DNA of 64,000 bases from Mycobacterium decipiens (GCF_963853665.1 NZ_OY970459.1:1364001-1428000); one strand, 5' to 3'. Shown: positions 16,939-29,500, counted from the first letter of the stretch. The notes: generated by a model from the sequence alone, not told the origin. Numbers and translations: made by a program.

Positions 16939-18087
16939 TCATCCGGCCGCGGGCGGATGCGCCATCACCGTGAGCCGGACCCCGTATCGGGGTAGGACGC
17001 CGGAGGCTCGCCCCGCCGCCACTGGCACCCCCGGTACGCCCGGCATCCCGTGCTCGGCCACATCGGTCCCCGGGAGTGTGGTCAAGCCGGCGGGCGACAA
17101 TGCCGCGACAGTGCGCGCCGACGGTGCGGCCCAGCTGGGCGGTACCGACAGTTGCCCGATCGAGCCCGCCCGGCCGACACTCGCGAGCACCGCATTGCCC
17201 AGGCCCGCGCCGCCGCCCGACGCAGACACCGCACCGGCCGGACTGGTCGCCGAGAAGAACGAGCCGATCCCAAAGTCGAGCGGCGCCAACTCCGCGGGAT
17301 TCTCGCTGCTACCCAACATGCCCTGTATCGTGCTGTCGGTCGAAATGAGCCCGCTAACCATCGACTGCAGATCCTGGGTCACGCCGACCGTCGCGTAGAC
17401 CGCAAACACTTCGTCAAGGAAGGTGAAGTCGTCCGGGACGATCGGTGGCAACCCCGGTATCTGCTGCAACAAACTGGCGATCAGCTGCGACACCACGTCG
17501 ATAACCTGGGCGCTACCGACAGCTTGGTCGACAGCCGCGCTCTGAGCGGCTATCCCGGCCGGGTCGGTGGTCTGCTGTGGGGCGGAGAACGGCGTCAACT
17601 GCGCCGCCGTCGCGGCGGCGGTGGCGTAGCCGTACATCGCGGCGGCGTCCTGGGCCCACATCTCGGCGTACTGCGCCTCGAGAGCCGCGATCGCCGCGGT
17701 GTTCTGGCCGAAGAAGTTCGTCGCGATCAGCGTTAGCAGCTGCGTCCGGTTGGCCGCGACCAGTGGTGGTGGCACGGTCATGGCATGTGCTTGCTCAAAG
17801 GCCATCGCTGCCGCTCTGGCTTGGAATGCAGTTTGCTGTGTCTGTTCGGCGGTCGCATACAGCCAGCCGATATAGGGAGCGGCCGTGGCCGTCATCAACT
17901 CCGATGCCGGTCCGCGCCAGTTCAAGCTGCTGAGGCCGGAAATGACCGACCCATATGTCTCGGCCGTCGTGCCCAACTCAGCGGCCAGCGCGTCCCAGCT
18001 GCCAGCGGCGGCCAACATTGATCCTGACCCGGGGCCCGTGTACATCCGGGCAGAGTTGACCTCTGGCGGCAATAGTGCGAAATCCAT
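16939..18087 (-). CDS. PPE51: PPE family protein PPE51
   Basis: A 382-residue PPE protein ending in the PPE51-like C-terminus GVLPRYGVRLTVMAHPPAAG. The PPE domain covers about residues 1-175 (FALLPPEVNSARMYTGPGSG, LNWRGPASELM with the WxG-type turn, and the YAEMWAQDAAAMYGY helix). PPE51 of M. tuberculosis is exported and is implicated in uptake of glycerol, glucose and other small solutes through the outer membrane. The C-terminal SVPPSWAAP motif marks the PPE-SVP subgroup. A good ribosome-binding site (AAGGAG) precedes the ATG. It is tandem with the paralogue at 18870. Confidence 0.94.
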   Translation of the reverse strand: MDFALLPPEVNSARMYTGPGSGSMLAAAGSWDALAAELGTTAETYGSVISGLSSLNWRGPASELMTATAAPYIGWLYATAEQTQQTAFQARAAAMAFEQAHAMTVPPPLVAANRTQLLTLIATNFFGQNTAAIAALEAQYAEMWAQDAAAMYGYATAAATAAQLTPFSAPQQTTDPAGIAAQSAAVDQAVGSAQVIDVVSQLIASLLQQIPGLPPIVPDDFTFLDEVFAVYATVGVTQDLQSMVSGLISTDSTIQGMLGSSENPAELAPLDFGIGSFFSATSPAGAVSASGGGAGLGNAVLASVGRAGSIGQLSVPPSWAAPSARTVAALSPAGLTTLPGTDVAEHGMPGVPGVPVAAGRASGVLPRYGVRLTVMAHPPAAG

Positions 18088-18869
18088 TGTGTCACAGCTC
18101 CTTAACTAGATATTGATGTGGTGTCCCGAGCGCTCCGAATAACGCCGCTCATCGTGGGTGCCCGCAGTCTGGCACAGGTCAGCGCTTGTTTTTGGCGTTT
18201 CCGTGCGTGCTCGTCACTGTCGCGTGGTGGGTGGGCGCGTCGCAGACCAGGTCAAGGTGGAGTGCCGGCGGCGCTACTCGGACCGACTATCTCGACGCCG
18301 ACGAGGCTGCCCCGGGCGCCTGACAAGCCTGGCCGCCGAGTCAAAATGGCTGTGGCCCAAGTCATATAGGGGCTCGCGGCGATTGAGCGCCAGTGGCTCG
18401 GGTCTGGTTACGGGCGGGTCCGAGTACACGTTCGGGGTTTCGGTGCTCGGATAGCGGCTGACGCGCTGGACACCGTGCCGTGGGATCGTGCCGTGCCGTG
18501 CCGTCAGAGGAACTCGCTGCAGGCAACAACTGATCGGGTATCCAGGCATGCACAAGGGGCATCTCGGGTTGCCTTCGGTGACGGCGTGTCCTAAAACTTG
18601 CAAAGGTATCCGGGTGCCGGGCGAAGATTCGAGTGAATTCCAGGCAGCTATTCAGTGAATTCCTGGGGCACGGCGAATCGCCGAAATCATTGAGCGCCTA
18701 GTAGATTGCAGCGCGGTCGGCGAAGGGAAATACCTAGGGTGTGGTGCAGGTCGCCGCGAGAACCGGCGCGCGGACATTTGACTCGTGTATCGACGAAAGC
18801 CGCAGTCACACAGCTGAATTCACTAGCGGCACGCTACCGGTGATCGGGGTCAGCGCGCCCGTAGCCGCG
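18088..18869. other. 782-base gap between the two PPE genes
   Basis: No open frame here has coding character. Presumably it holds the PPE51 promoter. A small (GTGCC)3 repeat occurs near 18488-18504. I see no other structure. Confidence 0.5.
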
Positions 18870-20006
18870 TTACCCGGCCGCGGGTGGACGCGACATCACG
18901 GTGAGCCGGACCCCGTATCGGGGGATGACACCCGAGGCTCGCCTTCCTTCCCCTCCCGGCACCCCGGGGAAGCCGGGCGTGCCATGTTCGGCTACGTCGG
19001 CCCCGTCGAGCGTGGTCATGCCGGCGCCCGACAACGCCGAGACCGGGCTGGCCGTCGGTGCGGCCCACGACGGTGGTACGGACATCGGCCCAATCGAACC
19101 CGCTCGGCCGGCACTCGCGAGCACCGCATCGTGCATGCCCGCAGCAACGCCTTTTTCCGCCGAGCTGAGCGCCGCGCCGAGGCCAAGCGCGCCCGGCGCC
19201 ATCTCCGCTGGATTCTCGCTGGCGGCGCCCAGCATGCCCAGGTTGTTCTCGGCCCCGATGATCCCGGCGCATATCGACTCGATGTCCTGTGTCACGCCGA
19301 CCGTCGCGTATCCAGCGAATATGGCGTCCAGGATGGAGAAGTCATCAGGGAGGATATTTGGCCACGCCCCTACTGCCTGGGACGCCGACGAGGCAAGTTG
19401 CGACAACACCGAAGCCGCATTTCCGGCGGAGTTGGCGGCGGCCTGGCTGACCGCGGCGTTCTGGGCGGTTAGCCCCGCCGGGTTGGTGGTCTGTAGTGGG
19501 GTGGAGAACGGCGTTAACTGTCTCGCGGCCGCTGAGGTGGTGGCGTAGCCGTACATCGCGGCGGCATCTTGTGCCCACATCTCGGCGTATTGCGCCTCGA
19601 GAGCGGCGATCGCCGCGGTGTTCTGGCCCAGGAGGTTCGAAGCAATCAGCGCTTTCTGCTCGAGCCGGTTGGCTGTGACCACCGCTGGGGGCACCGTCAT
19701 CGCAAACGCCTGCTCGAACGCCGCGGCTGCCGCCCTGGCTTGGGTGGCGGTCTGTTTCGTCTGCGCGGCGGTCGTCTCCAGCCATTCCACGTACGGGGCC
19801 GAGATGGCCAGCATCGAAGCGGACGCCGGGCCCCACCAGTGCATGCCGGTCAGATGGGTAATCACCAAGCCGTAGTTTTCGGCCGCTGATGCCAACTCGG
19901 CGGCGAGCCCATCCCAACTGCCCGCGGCAACCAGTATGGAACTCGGTCCGGGACCGCTGTATATCCGTGCGGAGTTGATCTCCGGCGGTAGGAACGCGTA
20001 CTCCAT
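18870..20006 (-). CDS. PPE50: PPE family protein (PPE50-position paralogue of PPE51), full length
   Basis: A 378-residue PPE-SVP protein. PPE domain: FLPPEINSARIYSGPGPSS at the start, MHWWGPASASML at the WxG-type turn and YAEMWAQDAAAMYGY at about residue 147. The SVP motif SVPPSWAAPT and the C-terminus GVIPRYGVRLTVMSRPPAAG are nearly the same as in the neighbouring PPE51, so the pair arose by tandem duplication. At this position M. tuberculosis H37Rv has Rv3135 (PPE50), which as I recall is only about 130 residues long; this copy is intact. No PE partner is adjacent. Confidence 0.88.
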   Translation of the reverse strand: MEYAFLPPEINSARIYSGPGPSSILVAAGSWDGLAAELASAAENYGLVITHLTGMHWWGPASASMLAISAPYVEWLETTAAQTKQTATQARAAAAAFEQAFAMTVPPAVVTANRLEQKALIASNLLGQNTAAIAALEAQYAEMWAQDAAAMYGYATTSAAARQLTPFSTPLQTTNPAGLTAQNAAVSQAAANSAGNAASVLSQLASSASQAVGAWPNILPDDFSILDAIFAGYATVGVTQDIESICAGIIGAENNLGMLGAASENPAEMAPGALGLGAALSSAEKGVAAGMHDAVLASAGRAGSIGPMSVPPSWAAPTASPVSALSGAGMTTLDGADVAEHGTPGFPGVPGGEGRRASGVIPRYGVRLTVMSRPPAAG

Positions 20007-20630
20007 ACTCCGCAGGCCCCTAACGTTCGTTGCTCGCCCGACCCCATTGACTGGTCGGTGTGGGCATGCGGGAGACGGCAGTGGCTCCCCGGATGAATCA
20101 CAAGCGGTTCCCGAGGTGGCCCCCGCCCGCGCAGACCGCCTGATAGTTGTTGACCAGTACGGTAAGTCGTGCCGCGGTCAGTGTATAACTGGGCGGGGTC
20201 CGTCGCATGGTGCCGAATTGGCGAATGATCGACGTCTCGCCATCTGAATCCGCGCCACGATTCGCAGCGCGATTGGGGCGAAAAGCCATGTGGGACAATC
20301 GATATGCGGTGAAAGGATCATCGCCGGCCCGGCAAACCTGGACCATTCCTGGACTATTTCTGGGATGTTCCTGTGAAAGTTTGCAGGGGCCGGTTGTGGC
20401 AAAGATTCTTTCTCGCCCTGACGGGTTGCGGCCATCAGATGGGCGATTTCGCGCCCGTCCGCAATCGTTCACGTTTTCGACGGCGCCCTGCAAATGTTTC
20501 CGATTGTTACGGGAGTGGTGCGCCGGTGTCGACCGGCAGCGGAACGCCATCGTCGAGTTCAGTTTTGCGGCTAACTCCAACAGCGTTTCTAGATCTGTAC
20601 CAACCGTCGTCTTCGCCATCGCCGGTTCAT

Positions 20631-20646
20631 AGGGACTAATGGCCCT
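20631..20646. promoter_or_regulatory. Dos box 1 upstream of Rv3134c-dosR-dosS
   Basis: AGGGACTAATGGCCCT matches the core of the DosR-binding consensus (GGGACT-n-n-n-GTCCC type) as an imperfect palindrome about 105 bases upstream of the Rv3134c ATG. DosR bound here is expected to activate its own operon. Confidence 0.8.
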
Positions 20647-20649
20647 CGA

Positions 20650-20668
20650 TTGGGGACCAATGCCCCTG
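20650..20668. promoter_or_regulatory. Dos box 2 upstream of Rv3134c-dosR-dosS
   Basis: TTGGGGACCAATGCCCCTG is the best Dos box in the window. It keeps the flanking TTG, the GGGAC half and a GCCCC half with the proper spacing. Centre-to-centre distance to box 1 is about two helical turns, as expected for cooperative DosR binding. Confidence 0.88.
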
Positions 20669-20747
20669 GGAGACAGGGGTCCCCGGCCAATAGCGTGGGG
20701 ATCAACCAACGGGATATGCCCGCCACCGCTGAGAATAGGAGAAGGCG

Positions 20748-21554
20748 ATGAGCGCTCTTCGTACAGCTCCGGCAGTCGTTGTTGGCATCGACGGGTCAAG
20801 GGCGGCAACGCATGCGGCTCTGTGGGCGATCGATGAGGCGGTCAAACGAGACATTCCGCTACGACTCGTGTACGTCATCGATCCGTCCGAAACATCCGCG
20901 GCTGGCGGGGACGGGGGCCGACAATCAGCCGCCCGCGCGGCGCTGTACGAGGCCTACCGGGCGGTCGACGCCATGGGGCGACCGGTCAAGATCGAAACGG
21001 AGATCCTGCGTGGAAGGCCGCTCACCAAGCTGATGCACGAGTCCAGGTCGGCGGCGATGCTGTGTGTCGGTTCGGTCGGGCTCAATCACGTCCGCCGTGG
21101 CCGCGGTTCGGTTGCGGCGACCCTGGCCGGGTCGGCCCTGTGCCCGGTGGCTGTGATCCTGCCGGACTCGGGTGGACCGGCGACCCCCCAGGTCAGCGAG
21201 GTCGTCACCGAGGTGGACAATGGTGGCGTGCTGCGACACGCATTCGAGGAGGCGAGACTGCGGGGAGTTCCGGTGCGGGCGGTCGCTGCCCACGTTGCCG
21301 AAACACCCGAGGACGTCGAAGACGGAAACCGCTTGGCGCAAGCGCAACTGAGCCGCCGGCTCGCCCGCTGGACCCGGTTGTATCCCGACGTGCGGGTCGA
21401 GTCGGCCATCGTCCGCGGAAGTGCGTGCCGCCATCTGGCCGCCAACGCAAAGCCGGGCCAGCTGTTCGTCACCGACTCGCGCTCCGCGCACGAATTGTGT
21501 GGCGCATACCAGGCGGGATGCTCAGTACTGACGGTACGTAGTGCCAACTTGTAG
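20748..21554 (+). CDS. Tandem universal stress protein (Rv3134c orthologue)
   Basis: A 268-residue protein with two USP domains, first gene of the dos operon. Domain 1 begins VVVGIDGSRAATHAALWAIDEA and ends with the nucleotide-loop motif VGSVGLNHVRRGRGSVAATLAGSALCPVAVI, which is of the ATP-binding GxGxxxG-like kind. Domain 2 (from about residue 145) is more degenerate and ends VTDSRSAHELCGAYQAGCSVLTVR. GGAGAAGG stands before the ATG. It is co-transcribed with dosR (24-base gap). It is induced by hypoxia and nitric oxide in M. tuberculosis; its biochemical role is not settled. Confidence 0.95.
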   Translation: MSALRTAPAVVVGIDGSRAATHAALWAIDEAVKRDIPLRLVYVIDPSETSAAGGDGGRQSAARAALYEAYRAVDAMGRPVKIETEILRGRPLTKLMHESRSAAMLCVGSVGLNHVRRGRGSVAATLAGSALCPVAVILPDSGGPATPQVSEVVTEVDNGGVLRHAFEEARLRGVPVRAVAAHVAETPEDVEDGNRLAQAQLSRRLARWTRLYPDVRVESAIVRGSACRHLAANAKPGQLFVTDSRSAHELCGAYQAGCSVLTVRSANL

Positions 21555-21578
21555 GTAGCGGATCGCGGGAGTGGTGCC

Positions 21579-24931
<3,353 letters not shown>

Positions 24932-25001
24932 GGCTGCCGGGCCCTTCCGATCGACGACTGTGGTCATACCTCAAGGATCGCGCGACCACAGCTGCGGTGG
25001 C

Positions 25002-25019
25002 AGGGCACGAAGGCCCCCG
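25002..25019. promoter_or_regulatory. Possible Dos box between Rv3131 and tgs1 (distal)
   Basis: AGGGCACGAAGGCCCCCG keeps the two GGG...CCC arms of a Dos box but is less regular than the box at 25026. It lies in the shared promoter of the divergent pair, about 70 bases from the Rv3131 ATG. Confidence 0.55.
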
Positions 25020-25025
25020 CAGCGG

Positions 25026-25041
25026 AGGACCTTTGGCCCTG
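25026..25041. promoter_or_regulatory. Dos box between Rv3131 and tgs1 (proximal)
   Basis: AGGACCTTTGGCCCTG is an imperfect palindrome fitting the DosR consensus, about 80 bases upstream of tgs1. With the preceding site it makes the double-box arrangement known at the tgs1 promoter of M. tuberculosis. Confidence 0.8.
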
Positions 25042-25116
25042 CTTCACGCACCCCTAGCAGCGGATAGTGGTACTGCGGGTTGCAGATAAACCGCGGATAG
25101 CTGGGAGGGGCTGATC

Positions 25117-26520
25117 ATGAATCACCTGACGACACTGGACGCCGGGTTCCTCGAGGCGGAGGACGTGGATCGGCACGTCAGTCTGGCAATCGGCGGTCTG
25201 GCGATCATCGAGGGGCCGGCGCCCGATCAGGATTCGTTCCTGTCGTCGCTTGCCCAGCGTATCGGTGCCTGTCCCCGGTTCGGCCAGCGGTTGCGACTGC
25301 ACCCGCTCGACCTCGGTGCGCCCGAATGGGTGGACGATCCCGACTTCGATCTTGCTCGTCATGTGCGGCGCACCGCATTGCCGCGGCCTGGCGCCGAAGG
25401 CGACCTATTCGAGCTGATCGCCGATTTGATGGCACGTCGTTTGGACCGGGATCGACCGCTGTGGGAGGTCTGGGTTATCGAGGGCCTGGCTGACAACAGG
25501 TGGGCCATATTGACCAAGCTTCATCACTGCATGGCCGATGGAATCGCGGCTACTCACGTGCTGGCCGGGCTGTCCGACGAAGGCGTCGGCGATAGCTTCG
25601 CGAGCAACATCCACGCGGCCCGGGAGTCGGAATCCCCAAGTGCGCAGCGGGGCGGATTCAGGATCAATCCGATAAGCGCGCTGGGCGGGGTGTGGAACGC
25701 GTCAACCACCATCGCGGCGGGCGTTGTCCGCGCGGCCCAGGGGGCCGGTGAGATCGCGGCCGGCCTGCTTAGTCCCGCCGCGTCGTCGCTGACCGGGCCG
25801 ATCAGCGATTTGCGTCGCTACAGCGCGGCACGCGTCGCGCTTGCCGACGTCGAACAGGTCTGCCGAAAATTCGACGTGACCGTCAATGATGTTGCACTCA
25901 CTGCGATTACGGAAAGCTACCGCAATATCCTCATTCAGCGAGGTGAGCGGCCTCGGTTTGATTCGCTGCGTACGCTCGTGCCGGTTTCGACGCGCTCCAA
26001 CGGCGCTCTCGGGGAGACGGATAACCGTGTCTCGTTGATGCTGCCCTATCTGCCGGTGGATGAGGAGGACCCGGTTCAGCGATTGCGCATCGTGCACTCG
26101 AGGCTGACACGGACCAAGACGAGCGGACAGAGCCAAGCCGGAAATGCGTTGATGACGATGGCCAACCGCCTTCCGTTCCCCTTGACCGCGTGGGCGGTCA
26201 GGCTGTTGATGCGGCTGCCGCAGCGCGGTGTCGTCACCGTGGCGACAAATGTGCCCGGTCCACGTCGGCCGCTGCAGATCATGGGCAGACGGGTGCTTGG
26301 CCTATACCCGGTTCCACCGATCGCGATGCAACTGCGCACCGCTGTCGCGATGCTCAGCTACGCCGACGACTTGTACTTCGGGATCCTGGCAGACTATGAC
26401 GTGGTGGCCGATGTGGACCAGCTTGGGTGGGGAATCGAAGCCGCCGTCGCACGACTGGTGGCGATCAGCAAGCGGCGCAAGGTCCCTCGCGCTCGCGGAG
26501 CATTGTCCCTGGTTGTGTGA
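25117..26520 (+). CDS. tgs1: Triacylglycerol synthase Tgs1 (wax ester synthase/DGAT family)
   Basis: A 467-residue WS/DGAT acyltransferase that transfers a long acyl group from acyl-CoA to diacylglycerol, storing triacylglycerol in dormancy. The catalytic HHxxxDG motif is intact at H136-H137-D141 (KLHHCMADG). Other landmarks are LDAGFLEAEDVDRHVS at the start, PLWEVWVIEGL, VNDVALTAITESYR and the late NVPGPRRPLQIMGRRV. The length is near that of Rv3130c (463). GGGAGGGG precedes the ATG. Expression should be strongly DosR-dependent through the upstream boxes. Confidence 0.97.
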   Translation: MNHLTTLDAGFLEAEDVDRHVSLAIGGLAIIEGPAPDQDSFLSSLAQRIGACPRFGQRLRLHPLDLGAPEWVDDPDFDLARHVRRTALPRPGAEGDLFELIADLMARRLDRDRPLWEVWVIEGLADNRWAILTKLHHCMADGIAATHVLAGLSDEGVGDSFASNIHAARESESPSAQRGGFRINPISALGGVWNASTTIAAGVVRAAQGAGEIAAGLLSPAASSLTGPISDLRRYSAARVALADVEQVCRKFDVTVNDVALTAITESYRNILIQRGERPRFDSLRTLVPVSTRSNGALGETDNRVSLMLPYLPVDEEDPVQRLRIVHSRLTRTKTSGQSQAGNALMTMANRLPFPLTAWAVRLLMRLPQRGVVTVATNVPGPRRPLQIMGRRVLGLYPVPPIAMQLRTAVAMLSYADDLYFGILADYDVVADVDQLGWGIEAAVARLVAISKRRKVPRARGALSLVV

Positions 26521-26534
26521 CAGCGCGATAATCG

Positions 26535-26963
26535 TCATGCAAAGGTATCGCTGCGGTCCGGTTCCGGACCGAACCTGAAGTGGCGGCCGCTGATCTCCGA
26601 CGGGATCACCCGCACGTAGTGAAGTTTTAGCGTCGCGGTCCACGGCAGCAGCTGGGCGCCCTCGGCCTCGCGGATCTCTGCATCGGTTTTCAGCACCTGG
26701 GCGCGACCTTTGATGATCACACTCCAGCCCTCGGCGACGTTGTGGTCGTCTGCCTCGAATACCACGGTGCTCTTGGCGACGGCCGAAAACAGTTTGGTGC
26801 CCTCCGCGGTGCGAAACAGCACGGTACGGCCTTGCACAACGAAGTTGACCGGGAAGATCTCGGGTTCGCCGGCGAAGGCGGTAACCAGCCGGCCCAGCGC
26901 GACGCTGCTCAGCCGATCCCAACTCTGGCCGTCTGACAGCAAGGAAACGGGCTCATCGGTCAT
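26535..26963 (-). CDS. Pyridoxamine-5'-phosphate-oxidase-like split-barrel protein (Rv3129 orthologue)
   Basis: A 142-residue flavin/F420-type split beta-barrel protein: ALGRLVTAFAGEPEIFPVNFVVQGRTVLFRTAEGTKLFSAV, then VVFEADDHN and GWSVIIKGRAQVL are typical of the PNPOx-like family. Rv3129 is part of the DosR regulon. AGAAAGG upstream of the ATG is a fair ribosome-binding site. The start lies only 3 bases after the end of the nitroreductase-like gene, so both should form one operon run from the Dos box near 28.0 kb. The 3' end is convergent with tgs1, 14 bases apart. Cofactor and substrate are unknown. Confidence 0.87.
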   Translation of the reverse strand: MTDEPVSLLSDGQSWDRLSSVALGRLVTAFAGEPEIFPVNFVVQGRTVLFRTAEGTKLFSAVAKSTVVFEADDHNVAEGWSVIIKGRAQVLKTDAEIREAEGAQLLPWTATLKLHYVRVIPSEISGRHFRFGPEPDRSDTFA

Positions 26964-26966
26964 GGC

Positions 26967-27962
26967 TCAACCTTTCTCGGGCATCTGACGAATCTCTAGA
27001 ACGCCGTCCAGCGGACGCCGCGGGCTGGGGGCGGGAGCATCTTCCAGTGGCGGCGCTGTCCCTACCCGGATCAAGGCCTGCGGCTCGCCGCGCTGTCCGA
27101 TCAGGCCGCGCACGATGTCGCGACTCTCGCGCGATTCGATCAAATGGGTCAACGTGCAGGTGGCCATACCGGACATGGTGCATTCGAGTAGGACGGTCGA
27201 CAGCACTTCGCCACACCTCAACACGTCGGTCCGGGTGTCCTCAGGTGTCGACAGGACAAGGATTTTCGACCGGTCGGCCGTGATCGGTGCCCGGCGATCC
27301 TGATGGCCTCGGACTGGGAAGCTTCGGCCCACGTCAACCCGCAAGCGTTCGGCATCTGACGCCAGCGCGTCCGGCGGCACGCCCTGGGCCAGCGCGAACG
27401 GTGAAGTCCACCATTCGAGTTCGGCATGGTAGTACGGATCGTCACGTCGCAGGGCTTCGCTGAGTTGTGACGCTTCCACCAGTCGTGTTCGTTGAACATC
27501 AGACAGGACATCAAGCATCGCAACGTTTTTGTCGAAGGCGTCTCTCAGGATGGGCTCAAACAGGTGCCAGTAGGTGGGACGGTCAAACGGAAGTCGATCG
27601 GTTCTGCGTTGCAGAATCGCCTGGGCGCGATTGCGCTGCGCTGCGCTGCCCTGATCGATGGGACTGAATTCGACGGTGGCCAACTGATCGGGCCTGCTCG
27701 GATTGGGAAAACGAGTGATATTCGCTTGCCAATGCGCTGCCGCCATGGTGATCCTTAGGTGATCCAGTACGGCACCACAACTGATGATCGCATCCCGGCC
27801 GGAATGGTCTGTGGCCGGCACTATTCGGCGACGATCGACGAATAGGTGGACAGTCCTATTCTCGGGGCCGCCTTCTGCCACCCAACGCCAGGGTTGGCTG
27901 TTGTGCACTGAGGGCGCGCGGCAGGCCAACAGCACCGCCCACTTAAGCACGTCCATGTCCAC
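26967..27962 (-). CDS. Nitroreductase-family protein (Rv3127 orthologue), DosR regulon
   Basis: A second Acg/Rv3131-like nitroreductase-fold protein, about 331 residues: VLLACRAPSVHNSQPWRWVAEGG, VPATDHSGRDAIISCGAVLDHLRI, ILQRRTDRLPFDRP, TVLLECTMSGMATCTLTHLIESRESRDIV and ALIRVGTAPP near the end. It resembles Rv3131 at the same motifs, so the two are ancient paralogues. The start is uncertain: GTG at 27962, ATG at 27956 or GTG at 27950 are in phase. A Dos box lies 35-50 bases upstream, so hypoxic induction is expected. Flavin binding is likely from the family. Confidence 0.9.
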   Translation of the reverse strand: MDMDVLKWAVLLACRAPSVHNSQPWRWVAEGGPENRTVHLFVDRRRIVPATDHSGRDAIISCGAVLDHLRITMAAAHWQANITRFPNPSRPDQLATVEFSPIDQGSAAQRNRAQAILQRRTDRLPFDRPTYWHLFEPILRDAFDKNVAMLDVLSDVQRTRLVEASQLSEALRRDDPYYHAELEWWTSPFALAQGVPPDALASDAERLRVDVGRSFPVRGHQDRRAPITADRSKILVLSTPEDTRTDVLRCGEVLSTVLLECTMSGMATCTLTHLIESRESRDIVRGLIGQRGEPQALIRVGTAPPLEDAPAPSPRRPLDGVLEIRQMPEKG

Positions 27963-27997
27963 GACTTGACGCTACGGCGAAACATCTTGAGCCAGTA

Positions 27998-28014
27998 GAG
28001 CCTTTGGTCCTCGG
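27998..28014. promoter_or_regulatory. Dos box upstream of the Rv3127-like gene
   Basis: On the minus strand CGAGGACCAAAGGCTCT is an imperfect Dos palindrome, 36-52 bases before the start of the nitroreductase-like gene. Placement and sequence agree with a single strong DosR site. Confidence 0.75.
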
Positions 28015-28094
28015 TGCTAAACCCCTTGTGTCACAGTAGTTTCAGCCGCCTCAGGGCGGCGATTCTTGTCGGTAACCCCGCATAGTATTCAGGC

Positions 28095-29459
28095 ATGGGT
28101 TCGAGTAGTCGTGAGGAGATCGTCGAGGTCTTCGACACACTCGATGCCGATCTGGACCGTGTCTGCGAGTTGACGTTTGATGCGTTGACGACCCCAGAGC
28201 GATTAGCGCTGTTGGAGCGCCTGCAGCGGGTGGCGCGCCGGCTGCCGGTGCCCCAACACGCGCTGATCAATCAGATCGCCGAGCAGGCGGGCGAAACCGA
28301 GTTGGGCGGCACATTGTCCCGGGTGTTGGCCGATCGGTTGCGCATTACCCGCGGCGAAGCCGGCCGGCGGGTGGCCGAGGCCGCCGAGCTCGGGGAGCGC
28401 CGAGCCTTGACAGGTCAGCCGTTGCCGCCGGTGCTGACCGCGACCGCCGCGGCGCAGCGCGACGGAAGAATCGGGGCGGCGCACGTGCAGGTGATCCGCG
28501 GGTTCGTACACCGGTTACCGGCCGATATCGACGTCGAGACGGGCGAGAAGGCCGAAGCCCATCTGGCCAAGCTGGCCAGCCAGTTTCGGCCCGATCAGCT
28601 CACCAAACTGGCCCAGCGGCTCACCGACTGCCTGAACCCCGACGGCGAGTACACCGAGGAGGATCGGGCCCGCCGGCGTGGGCTGACGTTAGGGAAGCAG
28701 GATGTCGATGGGATGTCGCGGTTCAGCGGCTGGTTGACTCCCGAGGCGCGCGCCACCGTGGAGGCGGTGTTGGCCAAACTGGCGGCCCCGGGCATGTGCA
28801 ATCCCGCCGACGACACCGCCTGCGTGGACGGCCCACCGTCCCACCAGGTCATCGGGCGTGATACCCGCAGCGCCGGTCAGCGCAATCATGACGGGCTCAA
28901 TGCCGCGCTGCGTGCACTGCTGGCCAGCGGCACGCTTGGGCAGCACAACGGATTACCGGCGAGCATCATCGTGTCCACCACGCTCAAGGACCTGGAAGCC
29001 GCGGCGGGCACAGCTCTTACCGGGGGCGGCACGCTGCTGCCCATGAACGATGTGATCCGGCTGGCCCGCCATGCGAATCACTACTTGGCGATTTTCGACC
29101 AGGGCAAGGCCATCGGGCTCTACCACACCAAGCGGTTGGCGTCCCCAGGGCAGCGAATCGTGTTGTACGCCAAGGACCGCGGTTGCACCCGCCCCGGGTG
29201 CGACGTGCCCGGGTATGAGTGCGAGGTCCACCACCTGACCCCCTACGCCCAATGCCGCACCACCGACGTCAACCACCTCAGCTTCGCCTGCGGCCAAGAC
29301 CATCCGCTGGCCGAACAGGGCTGGACCACCCGAAAAAACGCCCACGGCCACACCGAGTGGATCCCGCCGCCCCACCTCGACCACGGCCAACCCCGAACCA
29401 ACACCTACTTCCACCCGGAGAAACTGCTCGCAGGAGACGACGACGAAGACGACCGCTGA
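28095..29459 (+). CDS. 13E12-repeat-family protein with HNH nuclease domain (Rv3128c-like), intact
   Basis: A 454-residue protein of the DUF222/HNH type that is repeated many times in mycobacterial genomes (REP13E12 family). The DUF222 region spans about residues 15-330. The C-terminal HNH domain has zinc-ligand cysteines in [18 protein letters not shown], the HH of the active site, and a second half [10 protein letters not shown]. The M. tuberculosis counterpart Rv3128c is, as I recall, interrupted by a stop codon; this copy reads through. These genes are thought to be mobile or subject to recombination. Biological target unknown. Confidence 0.9.
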   Translation: MGSSSREEIVEVFDTLDADLDRVCELTFDALTTPERLALLERLQRVARRLPVPQHALINQIAEQAGETELGGTLSRVLADRLRITRGEAGRRVAEAAELGERRALTGQPLPPVLTATAAAQRDGRIGAAHVQVIRGFVHRLPADIDVETGEKAEAHLAKLASQFRPDQLTKLAQRLTDCLNPDGEYTEEDRARRRGLTLGKQDVDGMSRFSGWLTPEARATVEAVLAKLAAPGMCNPADDTACVDGPPSHQVIGRDTRSAGQRNHDGLNAALRALLASGTLGQHNGLPASIIVSTTLKDLEAAAGTALTGGGTLLPMNDVIRLARHANHYLAIFDQGKAIGLYHTKRLASPGQRIVLYAKDRGCTRPGCDVPGYECEVHHLTPYAQCRTTDVNHLSFACGQDHPLAEQGWTTRKNAHGHTEWIPPPHLDHGQPRTNTYFHPEKLLAGDDDEDDR

Positions 29460-29500
29460 TCGCTGCTTGCATTGTGGTAGTCAGCTGGCATCCTGAAGGC

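Larger units (their letters stand above)
20007..20747. other. Promoter region between PPE50 and the dos operon
   Basis: 741 bases without a convincing gene. The right end holds at least two Dos boxes (annotated separately) for the Rv3134c-dosR-dosS operon. A short minus-strand frame starting at 20619 (MAKTTVGTDLETLLELAAKLN...) looks gene-like for about 30 residues and then loses character; it may be a remnant. Parts of the segment are lower in GC than the flanks. Confidence 0.5.

Noticed and set aside
28095..29459. 13E12-family gene as part of an active mobile element
   Set aside because: No terminal repeats, target duplication or transposase found around it in this window.
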